Shown here piece after piece: positions 1 to 9,437 of a stretch of 64,000 bases of DNA. The notes below the pieces were generated by a model. The model saw only the letters and a list, made by a program, of their open reading frames with translations. It was not told where the DNA came from and did no database searches. A program made the position numbers and the translations under genes. This DNA comes from Streptomyces qinzhouensis (lineage in GTDB: Bacteria > Actinomycetota > Actinomycetes > Streptomycetales > Streptomycetaceae): assembly GCF_007856155.1 (NCBI RefSeq), contig NZ_CP042266.1:6448001-6512000 (forward strand). Reading direction: 5' to 3'. How positions within the stretch are numbered: position 1 is the stretch's first letter; every line of letters begins with the position of its first letter.

Positions 1-453
1 CCCAACGGCCGTGAGGTCGGCCACCCCCACTACGCGTACAAGCTCCAGTGGCTGGACGCGCTGCGCACCGCCGTCGCCGAGGACGCCGCGGGCAGCCTGC
101 CCTTCGCGGTGCTCGGCGACTACAACATCGCGCCCGCCGACGACGACGTATGGGACCGCGCCGTCTTCGAGGGCAGCACCCATGTCACCGAGCCGGAGCG
201 GGCCGCGCTCGCCGGGCTGCGGGAGACCGGTCTCGTCGATGTGGTGCCCCGCCCGCTGAAGTACGACCATCCGTACACGTACTGGGACTACCGCCAGCTC
301 GCCTTCCCGAAGAACCGGGGTATGCGCATCGACCTGGTCTACGGGAACCAGCCCTTCGCGGCGGCCGTCAAGGACGGCTATGTGGACCGCGAGGAGCGCA
401 AGGGCAAGGGCGCGTCCGACCACGCCCCGGTGGTGGTGGATCTTGAGGTCTGA
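1..453 (+). CDS. xthA: Exodeoxyribonuclease III, C-terminal part (truncated at window edge)
   Basis: The frame is open from base 1, so the start lies outside the window and 150 C-terminal residues are visible. They are the end of an endonuclease/exonuclease/phosphatase fold: GDYNIAP at visible residues 39-45 (a metal and DNA-contacting loop), RIDLVYG near the end, and a terminal SDHAPV motif carrying the catalytic histidine. Enzymes of this family cut DNA at abasic sites and remove nucleotides 3' to 5' in base-excision repair. The assignment to ExoIII rather than another phosphatase of the fold rests on the overall resemblance of these motifs and is fairly safe. Confidence 0.85.
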   Translation, partial: PNGREVGHPHYAYKLQWLDALRTAVAEDAAGSLPFAVLGDYNIAPADDDVWDRAVFEGSTHVTEPERAALAGLRETGLVDVVPRPLKYDHPYTYWDYRQLAFPKNRGMRIDLVYGNQPFAAAVKDGYVDREERKGKGASDHAPVVVDLEV

Positions 454-585
454 GCGGACGCCGGCCGCCCCCGGCCCGCCGCGCGCGGCCCACGCGCCCG
501 GACCGGGGAATTACCCGCCGATCAGGGTGATCACCGGTGCGCGTCCTGTGGTGTGCGCACGAGGGAAGATGCGAGGCTTAGTGGT

Positions 586-1032
586 ATGAACATCCCTTTC
601 CTGGACAACTGGCTCAAGAGGCAGGGTCCCGGGGCGCGGGGCGCCGTCGCGGGGGCCCTGGACGATCCCGGGCGCGCCGCGGCGATGGCCGAACTGTTCG
701 CCGAGTGCGAGCTGCTGCGGGTCCGGGTCGGCCGTATGGGGCTGGAACTGGACGACTCCGCGGCCTCCTTGTCCGCCCTCGATCAGTTGCCGCCGCGCTG
801 GCGCGACGATCCGGAGGAGCTGCCGTGGATCGGCAACGACGCCGGACTGTATCTCGGGACGGTGATCGTACGGACCGTGCCGGGCGCCTCCTGGCATGTC
901 TGGCCCGGCGGCCACCCGGTGGTGCGGCTGGCCTCCGGTCGTGAGATCGGTGTGGTGGAGGCGGGGCTCGACTGGGCGGTCAACGGGGCGCCCGAACTGT
1001 CCCAGGTCTACGCGGAGGCCGCCGAGGCCTGA
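586..1032 (+). CDS. Conserved hypothetical protein (possibly DUF6278 family)
   Basis: A 148-residue cytoplasmic protein with no signal peptide or membrane segment. I start it at the ATG at 586 because the sequence from there (MNIPFLDNWLKRQ) is compact and the upstream extension is basic and featureless. The second half has a run of short hydrophobic strands around WHVWPGGHPVVRL that suggests a small mixed fold. I recall similar proteins in other Streptomyces (DUF6278), but no function is known to me. It is separated from the downstream glu operon by about 260 bases and from xthA by about 130, so it is probably transcribed alone. Confidence 0.6.
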   Translation: MNIPFLDNWLKRQGPGARGAVAGALDDPGRAAAMAELFAECELLRVRVGRMGLELDDSAASLSALDQLPPRWRDDPEELPWIGNDAGLYLGTVIVRTVPGASWHVWPGGHPVVRLASGREIGVVEAGLDWAVNGAPELSQVYAEAAEA

Positions 1033-1177
1033 CCCGGCCCCGCCCTGTGGGGTCCCGTGCGGGCCGATGCCGCGTCCGCCGGAACCCGGCCGGTCCCGCC
1101 GGGATTCCGGCCCGTCCCGACGGGCGGTCCACGTGCGGTGCGCAGGCGCCGTACCCGCCCCACTCCTCGTACATGAG

Positions 1178-1288
1178 CTGATATATAGCCAATAAATACG
1201 GCTTATGCCCCTTTTATGCGTGTCGCGCGCGAAGTCCCTTTTTGGGGTGAATAGTTTGCGCTGACCTCGACACAAGCAACCAGTGGGG
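1178..1288 (+). promoter_or_regulatory. AT-rich leader and likely promoter of gluABCD
   Basis: This is the only AT-rich stretch in the first 10 kb. It holds a short inverted repeat, AGCC (1187-1190) and GGCT (1200-1203) around AATAAATAC, followed by TTTTATG and TTTTTGG tracts. The gluA ribosome site is GGGGG at 1284-1288 before the ATG at 1296. A promoter or operator here is inferred from composition and position only; I do not see a convincing -35/-10 pair. Confidence 0.35.
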
Positions 1289-1295
1289 GCAGCGT

Positions 1296-2042
<747 letters not shown>

Positions 2043-2055
2043 CGGGGGGACCGCC

Positions 2056-3021
2056 ATGCCGCGACGCCACCGCACCGCCCCGACCGCAGCCGCTCGCAGG
2101 ACCGCCCCCCGGCGGCTCCGGCGCGCCCTGCCGGCCCTCCTCCTCGCCCTGGCCGCCGTACTCGCCGCCGCCTGCGGCAAGGAGGGCAGCCCACCGGTCA
2201 AGGGCCCCCAGCCGGAGACCCTCCCCGTCTACCCGGTCAACACCGGTTTCCAGCTCCCCGAATCCCCGACCTGGCGCCGGGCCGAGAGCCGTGGATATCT
2301 CACCGTCGGCGCCAAGGAGGACCAGCCCTATCTCGGCGAGAAGGACCCCGCCACCGGGATCTACTCCGGCTTCGACATCGAGATCGCGAAAATGGTCGCC
2401 GCCTACCTCGGCTTCGACCCGGCGGGCATCCACTTCCGTACCATCGCCTCCGCCAACCGGGAAACCGCCCTCCAGAACGGCCAGATCGACTACTACGTCG
2501 GCACCTACACCATCAACGACATGCGCAAGAAGCTCGTCGGATTCGCCGGGCCCTACTTCATGGCCGGACAGTCCCTGCTGGTGCGCACCGACGAGCACGA
2601 CATCAACGGCCCCCAGGACCTGGCCGGCAAACGCGTCTGCTCCGCCACCGGCTCCACCCCCTATCAGCGGATCAAGGCCGATTACCCCAAGGCGACCCTG
2701 GTCGGCTACGACACCTACTCCATCTGCGTCGACAACCTCCTCACCTACCAGGTGGACGCCGTCACCACCGACGACGCCATCCTCATCGGCTACGCCGCCA
2801 AGGCACCCGACGAGCTGAAGGTGGTCGGCAAGCCCTTCTCCCAGGAGCCGTACGGCATCGGCGTACCGCGCTCCGACAACGCCCTGCGCTTCGCCATCGA
2901 CGACGCCCTCGCCGCCGGTGAGAAGAACGGGCAGTGGAAACAGGCCTACGACGCCACCCTCGGCCTCTCCGGGGTGCCCGCGCCCCAGCCGCCGCCCATC
3001 GACCGCTACCCGGCGAGCTGA
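2056..3021 (+). CDS. gluB: Amino-acid ABC importer, substrate-binding lipoprotein
   Basis: 321 residues. A basic N-region and hydrophobic segment (24-36) end in the lipobox LAAAC, so Cys40 would be lipidated and the protein anchored outside the membrane. The rest is a type II periplasmic-binding-protein fold with typical elements: LTVGAKEDQPYLG at the start of lobe 1, GFDIEIAK, and the hinge region FAGPYFMAGQSLLVR. It delivers the amino acid to the two permeases. The gap after gluA is only 13 bases. Unusually, about 35 residues rich in Pro precede the conserved domain after the lipidated cysteine. Confidence 0.9.
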   Translation: MPRRHRTAPTAAARRTAPRRLRRALPALLLALAAVLAAACGKEGSPPVKGPQPETLPVYPVNTGFQLPESPTWRRAESRGYLTVGAKEDQPYLGEKDPATGIYSGFDIEIAKMVAAYLGFDPAGIHFRTIASANRETALQNGQIDYYVGTYTINDMRKKLVGFAGPYFMAGQSLLVRTDEHDINGPQDLAGKRVCSATGSTPYQRIKADYPKATLVGYDTYSICVDNLLTYQVDAVTTDDAILIGYAAKAPDELKVVGKPFSQEPYGIGVPRSDNALRFAIDDALAAGEKNGQWKQAYDATLGLSGVPAPQPPPIDRYPAS

Positions 3022-3038
3022 GGAGGAGACCCCGGCGC

Positions 3039-3683
3039 ATGGACGTACTGACCGACAACATCTCCCTCTACTGGCAGGGCTTCCTCGGCACCGTCGAGCT
3101 GACCTTCTACTCCTCGGTGCTCGCCCTGGTGCTGGGCTTTCTGATCGCGGCCTGCCGGGTCTCACCCGTCGGCTCGCTGCGCGTCTTCGGCACGGTCTGG
3201 GTGACCGTACTCCGCAACACCCCGCTCACCCTGCTGTTCTTCGCCGTCGTCCTCGGACTGCCGCGGTTCGGGATCGTGCTGCCGTTCGAGCTGTTCGCGA
3301 TCCTCGCCCTCGGCTGCTACACCTCCGCGTTCATCTGCGAGGCGCTGCGCTCCGGCATCAACACCGTCCCCAAGGGGCAGGGCGAGGCCGCCCGCAGTCT
3401 CGGCATGTCCTTCGGGCAGACCCTGCACACGGTGGTGCTGCCGCAGGCGTTCCGCTCCGTCATCCCGCCCATCGGCTCCACCCTGATCGCGCTGGCGAAG
3501 AACTCCGCGATCGCGGGCGCGTTCAGCGTCACCGAACTGCTCGGCACCTACAAAACGCTGAGCGAACTGGGCTACAACATCATCTGGACCTTCGTCTGGA
3601 TCGCCGTCGGCTATCTGATCATCACCCTGTCCATCAGTGCGCTCTTCAACGTGCTGGAGAAGCGCTACGGAGTCGCCCGATGA
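3039..3683 (+). CDS. gluC: Amino-acid ABC importer, permease 1
   Basis: 214 residues with about five membrane helices. It has the permease EAA loop, seen as GEAARSLGMSFGQ near 125-137, which docks on the ATPase. The start at ATG 3039 follows GAGGAG at 3021-3026 and gives the length normal for HisM-type permeases. It overlaps the next gene by 4 bases (ATGA), so translation is coupled. It should form a heterodimer with the downstream permease. Confidence 0.9.
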   Translation: MDVLTDNISLYWQGFLGTVELTFYSSVLALVLGFLIAACRVSPVGSLRVFGTVWVTVLRNTPLTLLFFAVVLGLPRFGIVLPFELFAILALGCYTSAFICEALRSGINTVPKGQGEAARSLGMSFGQTLHTVVLPQAFRSVIPPIGSTLIALAKNSAIAGAFSVTELLGTYKTLSELGYNIIWTFVWIAVGYLIITLSISALFNVLEKRYGVAR

Positions 3684-4546
3684 CCGATTCCACCGCCCTC
3701 TACGACATCCCGGGCCCGCGCACCCGGCAGCGGCACCGCCTCTACGGGATCCTCGCCACCGTCGCCATCGCCGCCCTGGTCGGCTGGATCGTCTATCTGC
3801 TCTTCGAAACCGGACAGTTCACCGCGGCGAAATGGACACCCTTCGAGTACAAGGGCATTCAGGAACTGCTGCTCCAGGGGCTCGGGAACACCCTGAAGGC
3901 CTTCGGATACGCGGCGGTGTTCTCCCTCCTCCTCGGCGGGATCCTGGCCACCGGACGGCTCTCCGAACACCGGGCCGTGCGCTGGGTCGCGACCCTGCTG
4001 GTCGAGTTCTTCCGCGCCATGCCCGTACTGGTGATGATCTTCTTCATCTTTGTGGCGCTCAAGGTCCAGCCACTGCCCGCCCTGGTCGCCGGACTGACCC
4101 TCTACAACGGATCGGTCCTCGCCGAGGTCTTCAGAACCGGGGTCAACACCGTCGACCGGGGCCAGCGGGAGGCCGCGTACGCGCTCGGCATGCGCAAGAC
4201 CCAGGTCATGACCTGGGTCCTGGTGCCACAGGCGGTGCGGGCGATGCTGCCGGCCATCATCAGCCAGCTCGTGGTCGCCCTGAAGGACACCTCACTCGGC
4301 TATCTCATCACCTACGAGGAGTTCCTCCACGCGGGCAAGCTGATCGCCTCCAACCTCGACTACGATCTGCCGTTCATCCCGGTCGTGATGGTGATCGCGC
4401 CGATCTACATCGGACTGTGCATGCTGCTGTCCTGGTTCGCCAACTGGGTGGCCAAACGGCAGCGCCGCAGCCCGAAGACCGAGGGCGCGACGGTCGCCCC
4501 GGCCGAACCGGGGACGCTGCTGCCCGGGGGGCCGCCGGGAACCTGA
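3680..4546 (+). CDS. gluD: Amino-acid ABC importer, permease 2
   Basis: 288 residues. A cytoplasmic N-terminal tail of about 24 residues is followed by a first helix (GILATVAIAALVGWIVYLL) and then the permease core with the EAA loop REAAYALGMRKTQ. It is longer than gluC, as usual for GluD, because of the extra N-terminal helix and a hydrophilic C-terminal tail rich in Pro and Gly. It ends the operon; a strong hairpin lies about 220 bases downstream. Confidence 0.9.
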   Translation: MTDSTALYDIPGPRTRQRHRLYGILATVAIAALVGWIVYLLFETGQFTAAKWTPFEYKGIQELLLQGLGNTLKAFGYAAVFSLLLGGILATGRLSEHRAVRWVATLLVEFFRAMPVLVMIFFIFVALKVQPLPALVAGLTLYNGSVLAEVFRTGVNTVDRGQREAAYALGMRKTQVMTWVLVPQAVRAMLPAIISQLVVALKDTSLGYLITYEEFLHAGKLIASNLDYDLPFIPVVMVIAPIYIGLCMLLSWFANWVAKRQRRSPKTEGATVAPAEPGTLLPGGPPGT

Positions 4547-4947
4547 CCGCCGGGACGGTGGCTCCCGGGCAGTGCTCCCCCTCTCCGGTACGACCCCGGC
4601 GGCAGCCGGTGATCACTCCTCGTCCGGCGGCCGCGGCAGGTACGCCGTGTGTGCCGTCCGCCTGGACGAGGAGAAGGTCAGCCGCCGCCGGGGCCGGCCG
4701 GAAGGGGACCTCCCGGCCCGGAGAAGGACCGGAGAGAGGCCAGGAGCAGGCCCCGTCCCGGAGCGGCGGTGCCCGTGCCGAACGGGCGGTCGGCACGGGC
4801 ACCGCTCCCCACGACACCCCGCGGGAGGTGCTGCGGCGCCCGGTGGTTTCCGCCGCCGGAGCACCCGGCACGGGACCGGCGGTCCTGACGGCGCCCCGGC
4901 ACGGCCGCTAGGTTGTGCGGACTGGTGTCGACTGGAGGTTCGTTCGG
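4547..4947. other. Intergenic region between gluD and ggt
   Basis: About 400 bases without a credible gene. The only strong structure is the 15-bp inverted repeat at 4766-4805, listed separately. A ribosome site GGAGGT at 4934-4939 belongs to ggt. Open frames here are short GC-driven shadows. Confidence 0.6.
4766..4805 (+). terminator. Hairpin terminator downstream of glu operon
   Basis: Perfect 15-bp arms, GCGGTGCCCGTGCCG at 4766-4780 and its complement at 4791-4805, with a 10-base loop. There is no U-tract, as is usual for Streptomyces terminators. It stands between two genes in the same direction and would separate glu transcripts from ggt. Confidence 0.65.
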
Positions 4948-6786
4948 ATGCGTCGCTCGACCGCACGGAACATCGCACTCCTGGCCGCCGCCGCGGCCGT
5001 CGTCTCGCTCGGCGCGGCCGCCCCGCCCGCCGACTCCCCGCCCCGGCCCGGCGGTTCGTCCGGCGGCCCCCCGGCCGGGCCCCCCGTCAAGACACCGGTC
5101 GCGGCCGGTTACGGCGGCGCGGTCGCCAGCGTCGACGCCGACGCCTCCGCCGCCGGGATAGAAGTCCTGCGCGGCGGCGGCAACGCCGTCGACGCGGCCG
5201 TCGCCACCGCCGCCGCACTCGGCGTCACCGAGCCCTATTCGGCGGGCATCGGCGGCGGTGGCTACTTCGTCTACTACGACGCGCGCACCCGTACCGTCCA
5301 CACCGTCGACGGCCGTGAGACCGCACCCCGTTCGGCCGACGCCGCCCTCTTCCTGGAGAACGGCCGGCCCATCCCCTTCGACCAGGGCCAGACCAGTGGA
5401 CTGGGCGTCGGCACCCCCGGCACCCCCGCCACCTGGGAGACCGTCCTGCGCTCCTGGGGCAGCCGCTCCCTGGCGAAACTGCTCAAGCCCGCCGAGAGAC
5501 TGGCCCGGCACGGATTCACCGTGGACCCGACCTTCCGGGCCCAGACCGAGGCCAACCAGGCGCGGTTCGCCGACTTCCCCGCCACCGCCGAACTGTTCCT
5601 GCCCGGCGGGGCGCTGCCCGTCACCGGCTCCACCTTCAAGAACCCCGATCTCGCCCGTACCTACCGGCAACTCGCCCGGGAGGGCGTACGGGCGATGTAC
5701 CGCGGCGATATCGCCGAGGACATCGTCGACACCGTCCGCACACCCCCGGTCGCGTCCGGTGCCACCCGGATCGTCCGCCCCGGCGATCTGACGGCCGGTG
5801 ACCTCCGGGCGTACGAGACGGTCCGCCGCGCCCCGACGAAGGTCTCCTACCGGGGACTCGACGTCTACGGAATGGCCCCCTCCTCCTCCGGCGGCACCAC
5901 CGTCGGCCAGGCGCTGAACATGCTGGAGCGGACCGATCTGTCGAAGGCGTCCCCGGCCGCGTATCTGCACCGCTTCATCGAGACGAGCCGGATCGCGTTC
6001 GCGGACCGCGGACGGTGGGTCGGCGACCCGGCGTTCGAGTCGGTGCCGGCCAGGGAACTGCTGTCGCAGCGGTACGCGGACAGCCGGGGCTGCCTGATCA
6101 AGGACGATGCCGTACTCACCAGCCCGCTGGCGCCCGGTGACCCGCGCGATCCGGTGCCGTGCGGCGCCACGGGCACGGCCGCGCCGACCACGCACCAGGG
6201 CGAGAACACCACCCATCTCACCGTGGCCGACAAATGGGGCAATGTCGTCGCCTACACCCTGACCATCGAGTCCACCGGCGGCAGCGGTATCACCGTCCCG
6301 GGGCGCGGCTTCCTGCTGAACAACGAGCTGACCGACTTCTCCTTCGCCCCGGCGAACCCGGCGGTCCACGACCCGAATCTGCCGGGCCCCCGCAAGCGCC
6401 CCCGCTCGTCCATGTCCCCGACCATCGTCCTCGACGGCGGACGCCCGGTGCTGGCGCTCGGCTCCCCGGGCGGAGCGACCATCATCACCACCGTCCTCCA
6501 GACCCTGACGGGCCGTCTGGACCGGGGGCTGCCGCTGGTGGAGGCGATCGCGGCGCCGCGCGCCAGCCAGCGCAACCAGACCACGACCGAGCTGGAGCCC
6601 GGCCTCTGGAACAGCCCGCTCCGGGCCGAACTGGAGCGCATCGGCCACGGTTTCCGGCAGAACCCGGAGATCGGCGCGGCCACCGGCGTCGAACGCCTCC
6701 CCGACGGACGCTGGCTGGCCGCCGCCGAGAAGACCCGCCGCGGCGGCGGTTCGGCGATGGTGGTCCACCCGAGCGGCCGTCCGTAG
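4948..6786 (+). CDS. ggt: Secreted gamma-glutamyltransferase
   Basis: 612 residues. It begins MRRSTARN and a hydrophobic Ala-rich stretch, a signal peptide, followed by a Pro/Gly linker before the enzyme domain. The family nucleophile is the first Thr of the TTH motif at residues 421-423, where the precursor cleaves itself into large and small subunits. Also visible are the GGGNAVDAA motif near 72-80 and the oxyanion GSPGGATI motif near 512. It hydrolyses or transfers the gamma-glutamyl group of glutathione and related compounds outside the cell. Lying next to a glutamate-type importer, it could feed released glutamate to GluABCD; that link is inference from position. The start ATG 4948 is set by GGAGGT nine bases upstream. 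Confidence 0.9.
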   Translation: MRRSTARNIALLAAAAAVVSLGAAAPPADSPPRPGGSSGGPPAGPPVKTPVAAGYGGAVASVDADASAAGIEVLRGGGNAVDAAVATAAALGVTEPYSAGIGGGGYFVYYDARTRTVHTVDGRETAPRSADAALFLENGRPIPFDQGQTSGLGVGTPGTPATWETVLRSWGSRSLAKLLKPAERLARHGFTVDPTFRAQTEANQARFADFPATAELFLPGGALPVTGSTFKNPDLARTYRQLAREGVRAMYRGDIAEDIVDTVRTPPVASGATRIVRPGDLTAGDLRAYETVRRAPTKVSYRGLDVYGMAPSSSGGTTVGQALNMLERTDLSKASPAAYLHRFIETSRIAFADRGRWVGDPAFESVPARELLSQRYADSRGCLIKDDAVLTSPLAPGDPRDPVPCGATGTAAPTTHQGENTTHLTVADKWGNVVAYTLTIESTGGSGITVPGRGFLLNNELTDFSFAPANPAVHDPNLPGPRKRPRSSMSPTIVLDGGRPVLALGSPGGATIITTVLQTLTGRLDRGLPLVEAIAAPRASQRNQTTTELEPGLWNSPLRAELERIGHGFRQNPEIGAATGVERLPDGRWLAAAEKTRRGGGSAMVVHPSGRP

Positions 6787-6801
6787 TCCCGCTTCACCGG
6801 G

Positions 6802-6838
6802 CCGCACCCCGCGACGGGGCCTCCGTCGCGGGGTGCGG
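6802..6838 (+). terminator. Hairpin terminator after ggt
   Basis: Perfect 16-bp inverted repeat: CCGCACCCCGCGACGG at 6802-6817 and its complement at 6823-6838, with a 5-base loop. It begins 15 bases after the ggt stop codon. Confidence 0.75.
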
Positions 6839-7079
6839 TCGTACGGGCCCGCCCGCCCGTCAGTCCGTACGGGAGACCCGCTCCCCGTACGGGCGTACTC
6901 CATTCGGCTCCCGTACGGAACACTCCGCACGGTCCAACCAATCGGCGGGCCGCCGCACTTGGGGCACGGTGGTGGTGAACGGGCCCCCGGGTGGGGGGAT
7001 CGGTCGTTACCGGGAGTGGGTAAGGACGGTTTTCCGCGCGGTATCCGCTCGGATCCGCTCAGAAAGGCGACCCCAGCCC

Positions 7080-7787
7080 ATGCACGTTCGCACCATCGCC
7101 CTCGCCACCACCTGCGGAGCGGCCCTCCTGGCGGCAGCCGCGGCCCCCGCGCCGCCCGCGACGGCGACCACCGCGCAGACGCCGCCCCGGTCCGCGCGGG
7201 CGAACGCCGTCGGCGCCGCGGAACTGCTCGCCAAGACCCGGGGCTGTGACCGGATCTCGCGGGGGAAGTACCGCAAGGACGCGGGCGCGAAGGCGACCGT
7301 GCCGGTGTGCGCGGCCGACGGCGCGGTCTACTGGAAGGCGGACCTGGACATCGCCTGCGACGGCCGGAAGACCACCCGGTGCAACCGGAAGACGGACCCC
7401 TGGTTCCTCCCGGACACCGCGTTCCACCAGTCCGACGGCAAGGCCCTCGACGCCGGGCGGCTGCCGTACGTGGTGGTGCCCGCGCCCAGCAAGATCTGGA
7501 GATACCCGGATTCGGACATCCGCGGCGGCGGGGTCGTCGCCGTCGTCCACGGGAACCGGGTACGGTACGGCGTCGTCGGCGACACCGGCCCCGCCAAGAT
7601 CGTCGGTGAGGCGTCCTACGCCATGGCCGAGTCGCTGGGCATCGACCCCGACCCGGTCTCCGGCGGGGTGTCCGGCGGGGTGACGTACATCTTCTTCCGC
7701 GGCTCCCGCGCCACCCCCATTGAGAGCCGCGCCGCCGCGACCCGGCTGGGCGAGCGGCTGGCCCGCGCGTTCGTCGCCGCGGAGTGA
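7080..7787 (+). CDS. Secreted chitosanase, glycoside hydrolase family 75
   Basis: 235 residues with a signal peptide (hydrophobic stretch about 5-23, then APPATATTAQ). The C-terminal half matches GH75: YWKADLDIACDG, then GDTGPAK and GEASYAM. Asp168 and Glu177 are nine residues apart, the same spacing as the catalytic pair of fungal GH75 chitosanases. The enzyme would hydrolyse beta-1,4 glucosamine bonds of chitosan outside the cell. A ribosome site AGAAAGG lies just before the ATG at 7080. It is monocistronic, between the ggt terminator and a convergent gene. Confidence 0.85.
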   Translation: MHVRTIALATTCGAALLAAAAAPAPPATATTAQTPPRSARANAVGAAELLAKTRGCDRISRGKYRKDAGAKATVPVCAADGAVYWKADLDIACDGRKTTRCNRKTDPWFLPDTAFHQSDGKALDAGRLPYVVVPAPSKIWRYPDSDIRGGGVVAVVHGNRVRYGVVGDTGPAKIVGEASYAMAESLGIDPDPVSGGVSGGVTYIFFRGSRATPIESRAAATRLGERLARAFVAAE

Positions 7788-7789
7788 GT

Positions 7790-7810
7790 GCCGGCCGGGC
7801 GGTGGCCGGC
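7790..7810. terminator. Short hairpin between convergent genes
   Basis: GCCGGCC at 7790-7796 and GGCCGGC at 7804-7810 form a 7-bp stem with a 7-base loop two bases after the chitosanase stop. It may also serve the convergent map gene. Confidence 0.5.
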
Positions 7811-7873
7811 CCCGGTCCCGCCTCGGCTCTCCTCCGCGGGCCCCGCGGCCCCGCGTTCGGGCGCCGGCCCGGC

Positions 7874-8641
7874 CTACAGCGCCGTCAGCACCCGGGGACC
7901 CGCGACCGTGACCGCGACCGTGTGCTCCGCGTGGGAGGCACGGCTCGAGTCCAGCGTGCGGATCGTCCAGCCGTCCCGGGCCGTATAGGTGTCGTCCGTG
8001 CCCGAGGCCGTCAGCATCGGTTCGATCGCGAACACCATGCCCGGGCGCAGCACCATGCCGCGCCCCGCCCGGCCCTCGTTGGGGATGCCGGGGTCCTCGT
8101 GCATCGTGCGGCCGATGCCGTGCCCGCCGAAGCCGTCGGGGATTCCGTAGCCGGCGGCGCGGCAGACCCGGCCGACCGCATGGGCGATATCACCCACCCG
8201 GTTGCCCGGTACGGCCGCCGCGATGCCCGCGGCCAGCGCCTCCTCGGCGGTGGCGATGAGCCGGGTGTCCTCGGGCCGAGCCCGGCCCACCGTGAAGCTG
8301 ACGGCCGCGTCACCGGCCCAGCCGTCGAGCAGGGCGCCGCAGTCGAGGCTGACGAGGTCGCCGTCGCGCAGCCGGTAGCCGTCCGGGATGCCGTGCACCA
8401 CCGCGTCGTTGACGGAGGTGCACAGCACCGCCGGGAAGGGGACGGGGGCCCAGTCCGGGTGATAGCCGAGGAAGGGCGAGCCCGCGCCCGCGCCGTCGAG
8501 CACGGTCCGGGCGACCCGGTCCAGTTCCCGCAGTTCGACGCCGACCGCGGCCGCTTCGCGGGCCGCGGCGAGTGCTTGTGCGACGACCCGGCCCGCGGCC
8601 CGCATCGCTTCGATCGACTGATCGGTCTTGATCTCAACCAT
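7874..8641 (-). CDS. map: Type I methionine aminopeptidase
   Basis: 255 residues, the normal length for a short type I enzyme. It removes the initiator methionine from nascent proteins. The metal ligands are recognisable: the substrate-side His in VVHGIPDG, two Asp in SLDCG and WAGDAA, His in GGHGIGR, Glu in AIEPML and the last Glu in SHAEHT. Streptomyces usually carry more than one map; this copy is not in the secY-infA ribosomal context, so it is probably an accessory paralogue. It is divergent from a small HTH gene with 50 bases between the two starts. Confidence 0.9.
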   Translation of the reverse strand: MVEIKTDQSIEAMRAAGRVVAQALAAAREAAAVGVELRELDRVARTVLDGAGAGSPFLGYHPDWAPVPFPAVLCTSVNDAVVHGIPDGYRLRDGDLVSLDCGALLDGWAGDAAVSFTVGRARPEDTRLIATAEEALAAGIAAAVPGNRVGDIAHAVGRVCRAAGYGIPDGFGGHGIGRTMHEDPGIPNEGRAGRGMVLRPGMVFAIEPMLTASGTDDTYTARDGWTIRTLDSSRASHAEHTVAVTVAGPRVLTAL

Positions 8642-8651
8642 GCCAATTACT

Positions 8652-8679
8652 ATACCGGTCCTGAGGGCGTTTCCGGTAT
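8652..8679. promoter_or_regulatory. Candidate operator between map and the HTH gene
   Basis: Inverted repeat ATACCGG (8652-8658) and CCGGTAT (8673-8679), centres 21 bp apart, about two helical turns. It fills most of the 50-base divergent gap, so a protein bound here could affect both genes. Binding by the adjacent HTH protein is inference. Confidence 0.4.
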
Positions 8680-8691
8680 TACAATGACGCT

Positions 8692-8946
8692 ATGGTCCGT
8701 ACCCCTCTCACTCCTGAAGAGCGCGAACGCGGCGAACGGCTCGGCCGATTGCTGCGCGAGGCGCGCGGTCCCCGCAGCATGGTGCAGGTGGCGGCCGAGG
8801 CCGGGATCTCCGCCGAGACCCTGCGCAAGATCGAAACCGGCCGGGCGCCCACCCCCGCCTTCTTCACGGTGGCCGCGCTCGCCGCCGTACTGCGCCTGTC
8901 GACGGATGAAATCGCCGCCGCCTGCTCCCCGGCTCCCGTCCCCTGA
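8692..8946 (+). CDS. Small XRE-family HTH DNA-binding protein
   Basis: 84 residues, almost entirely one helix-turn-helix domain: RLGRLLREARG, then VAAEAGISAETLRKIETG (recognition helix about 39-50) and a last helix VAALAAVLRLSTDEIAAAC. There is no ligand domain. It is likely an autoregulator or a controller of the divergent map. The stop codon lies inside the first of three tandem 27-28-bp repeats, so the extreme C-terminus is set by repeat sequence. Confidence 0.8.
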   Translation: MVRTPLTPEERERGERLGRLLREARGPRSMVQVAAEAGISAETLRKIETGRAPTPAFFTVAALAAVLRLSTDEIAAACSPAPVP

Positions 8947-9013
8947 CACCGTCCCTCGGCTCCCGTCTCCTGACACGGTCCACCCGGCTCCCGTCTCCTG
9001 ACACCGTCCGCCC
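8931..9013 (+). repeat. Three tandem 27-28-bp repeats
   Basis: Copies at 8931-8957, 8958-8985 and 8986-9013 share GGCTCCCGTCTCCTGACACC with a few changes. Each contains a TGA; the first TGA is the stop of the HTH gene. The array ends 20 bases before the next start codon. Confidence 0.85.
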
Positions 9014-9032
9014 GGCGGCGTACGCTCGCAGC

Positions 9033-9437
9033 GTGACCGCCGTAGATGACATCGCGCCCGCCCGCTACCTCAGCCTGACCACGTTCCGCCGGGACGGAAC
9101 CGGAGTCGCCACCCCGGTGTGGTTCGCCGAGGAGGGCGGCAGGCTGTACGTCTGGACCAACAGAGACTCCTGGAAGGTCAAGCGGCTGCGCCGTGACTCG
9201 CGGGTGACCGTCGCGGTCTGCGACGCCCGGGGCCGGATCGCCGACGGCGCCCCGCACGCCGACGGCACCGCCGAAGTGCTCGACGGGGAGAGCGCGGTCC
9301 TGGCCCGTGATCTGGTCGCCCGCAAGTACGGCTGGCAGTTCCGGGCGATCGACTGGCCCGCCAGGCTCGCACGGCGCGGAAAGAGGCCGCACGCGGGCAT
9401 CGTCGTCACGGTCGGGGAGTCCCCGGCCACGGCCTGA
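9033..9437 (+). CDS. PPOX-class (split-barrel flavin/F420) oxidoreductase
   Basis: 134 residues starting at GTG 9033. The pattern RYLSLTTFRRDGTGVATPVWF, YVWTNRDSWKVKRLRRD and ITVAVCD-like strands is that of the pyridoxamine-phosphate-oxidase-like fold, in the short group often annotated as F420-dependent (TIGR03666-like). These use F420 or FMN to reduce or oxidise small molecules; the substrate cannot be told. The cofactor is inferred from family and from the fact that actinobacteria make F420. Confidence 0.75.
   Translation: MTAVDDIAPARYLSLTTFRRDGTGVATPVWFAEEGGRLYVWTNRDSWKVKRLRRDSRVTVAVCDARGRIADGAPHADGTAEVLDGESAVLARDLVARKYGWQFRAIDWPARLARRGKRPHAGIVVTVGESPATA

Noticed and set aside
4678..6930. 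750-residue minus-strand open frame opposite ggt
   Set aside because: Low-complexity Gly/Arg sequence caused by GC-rich third positions of ggt; no domain and no ribosome site.
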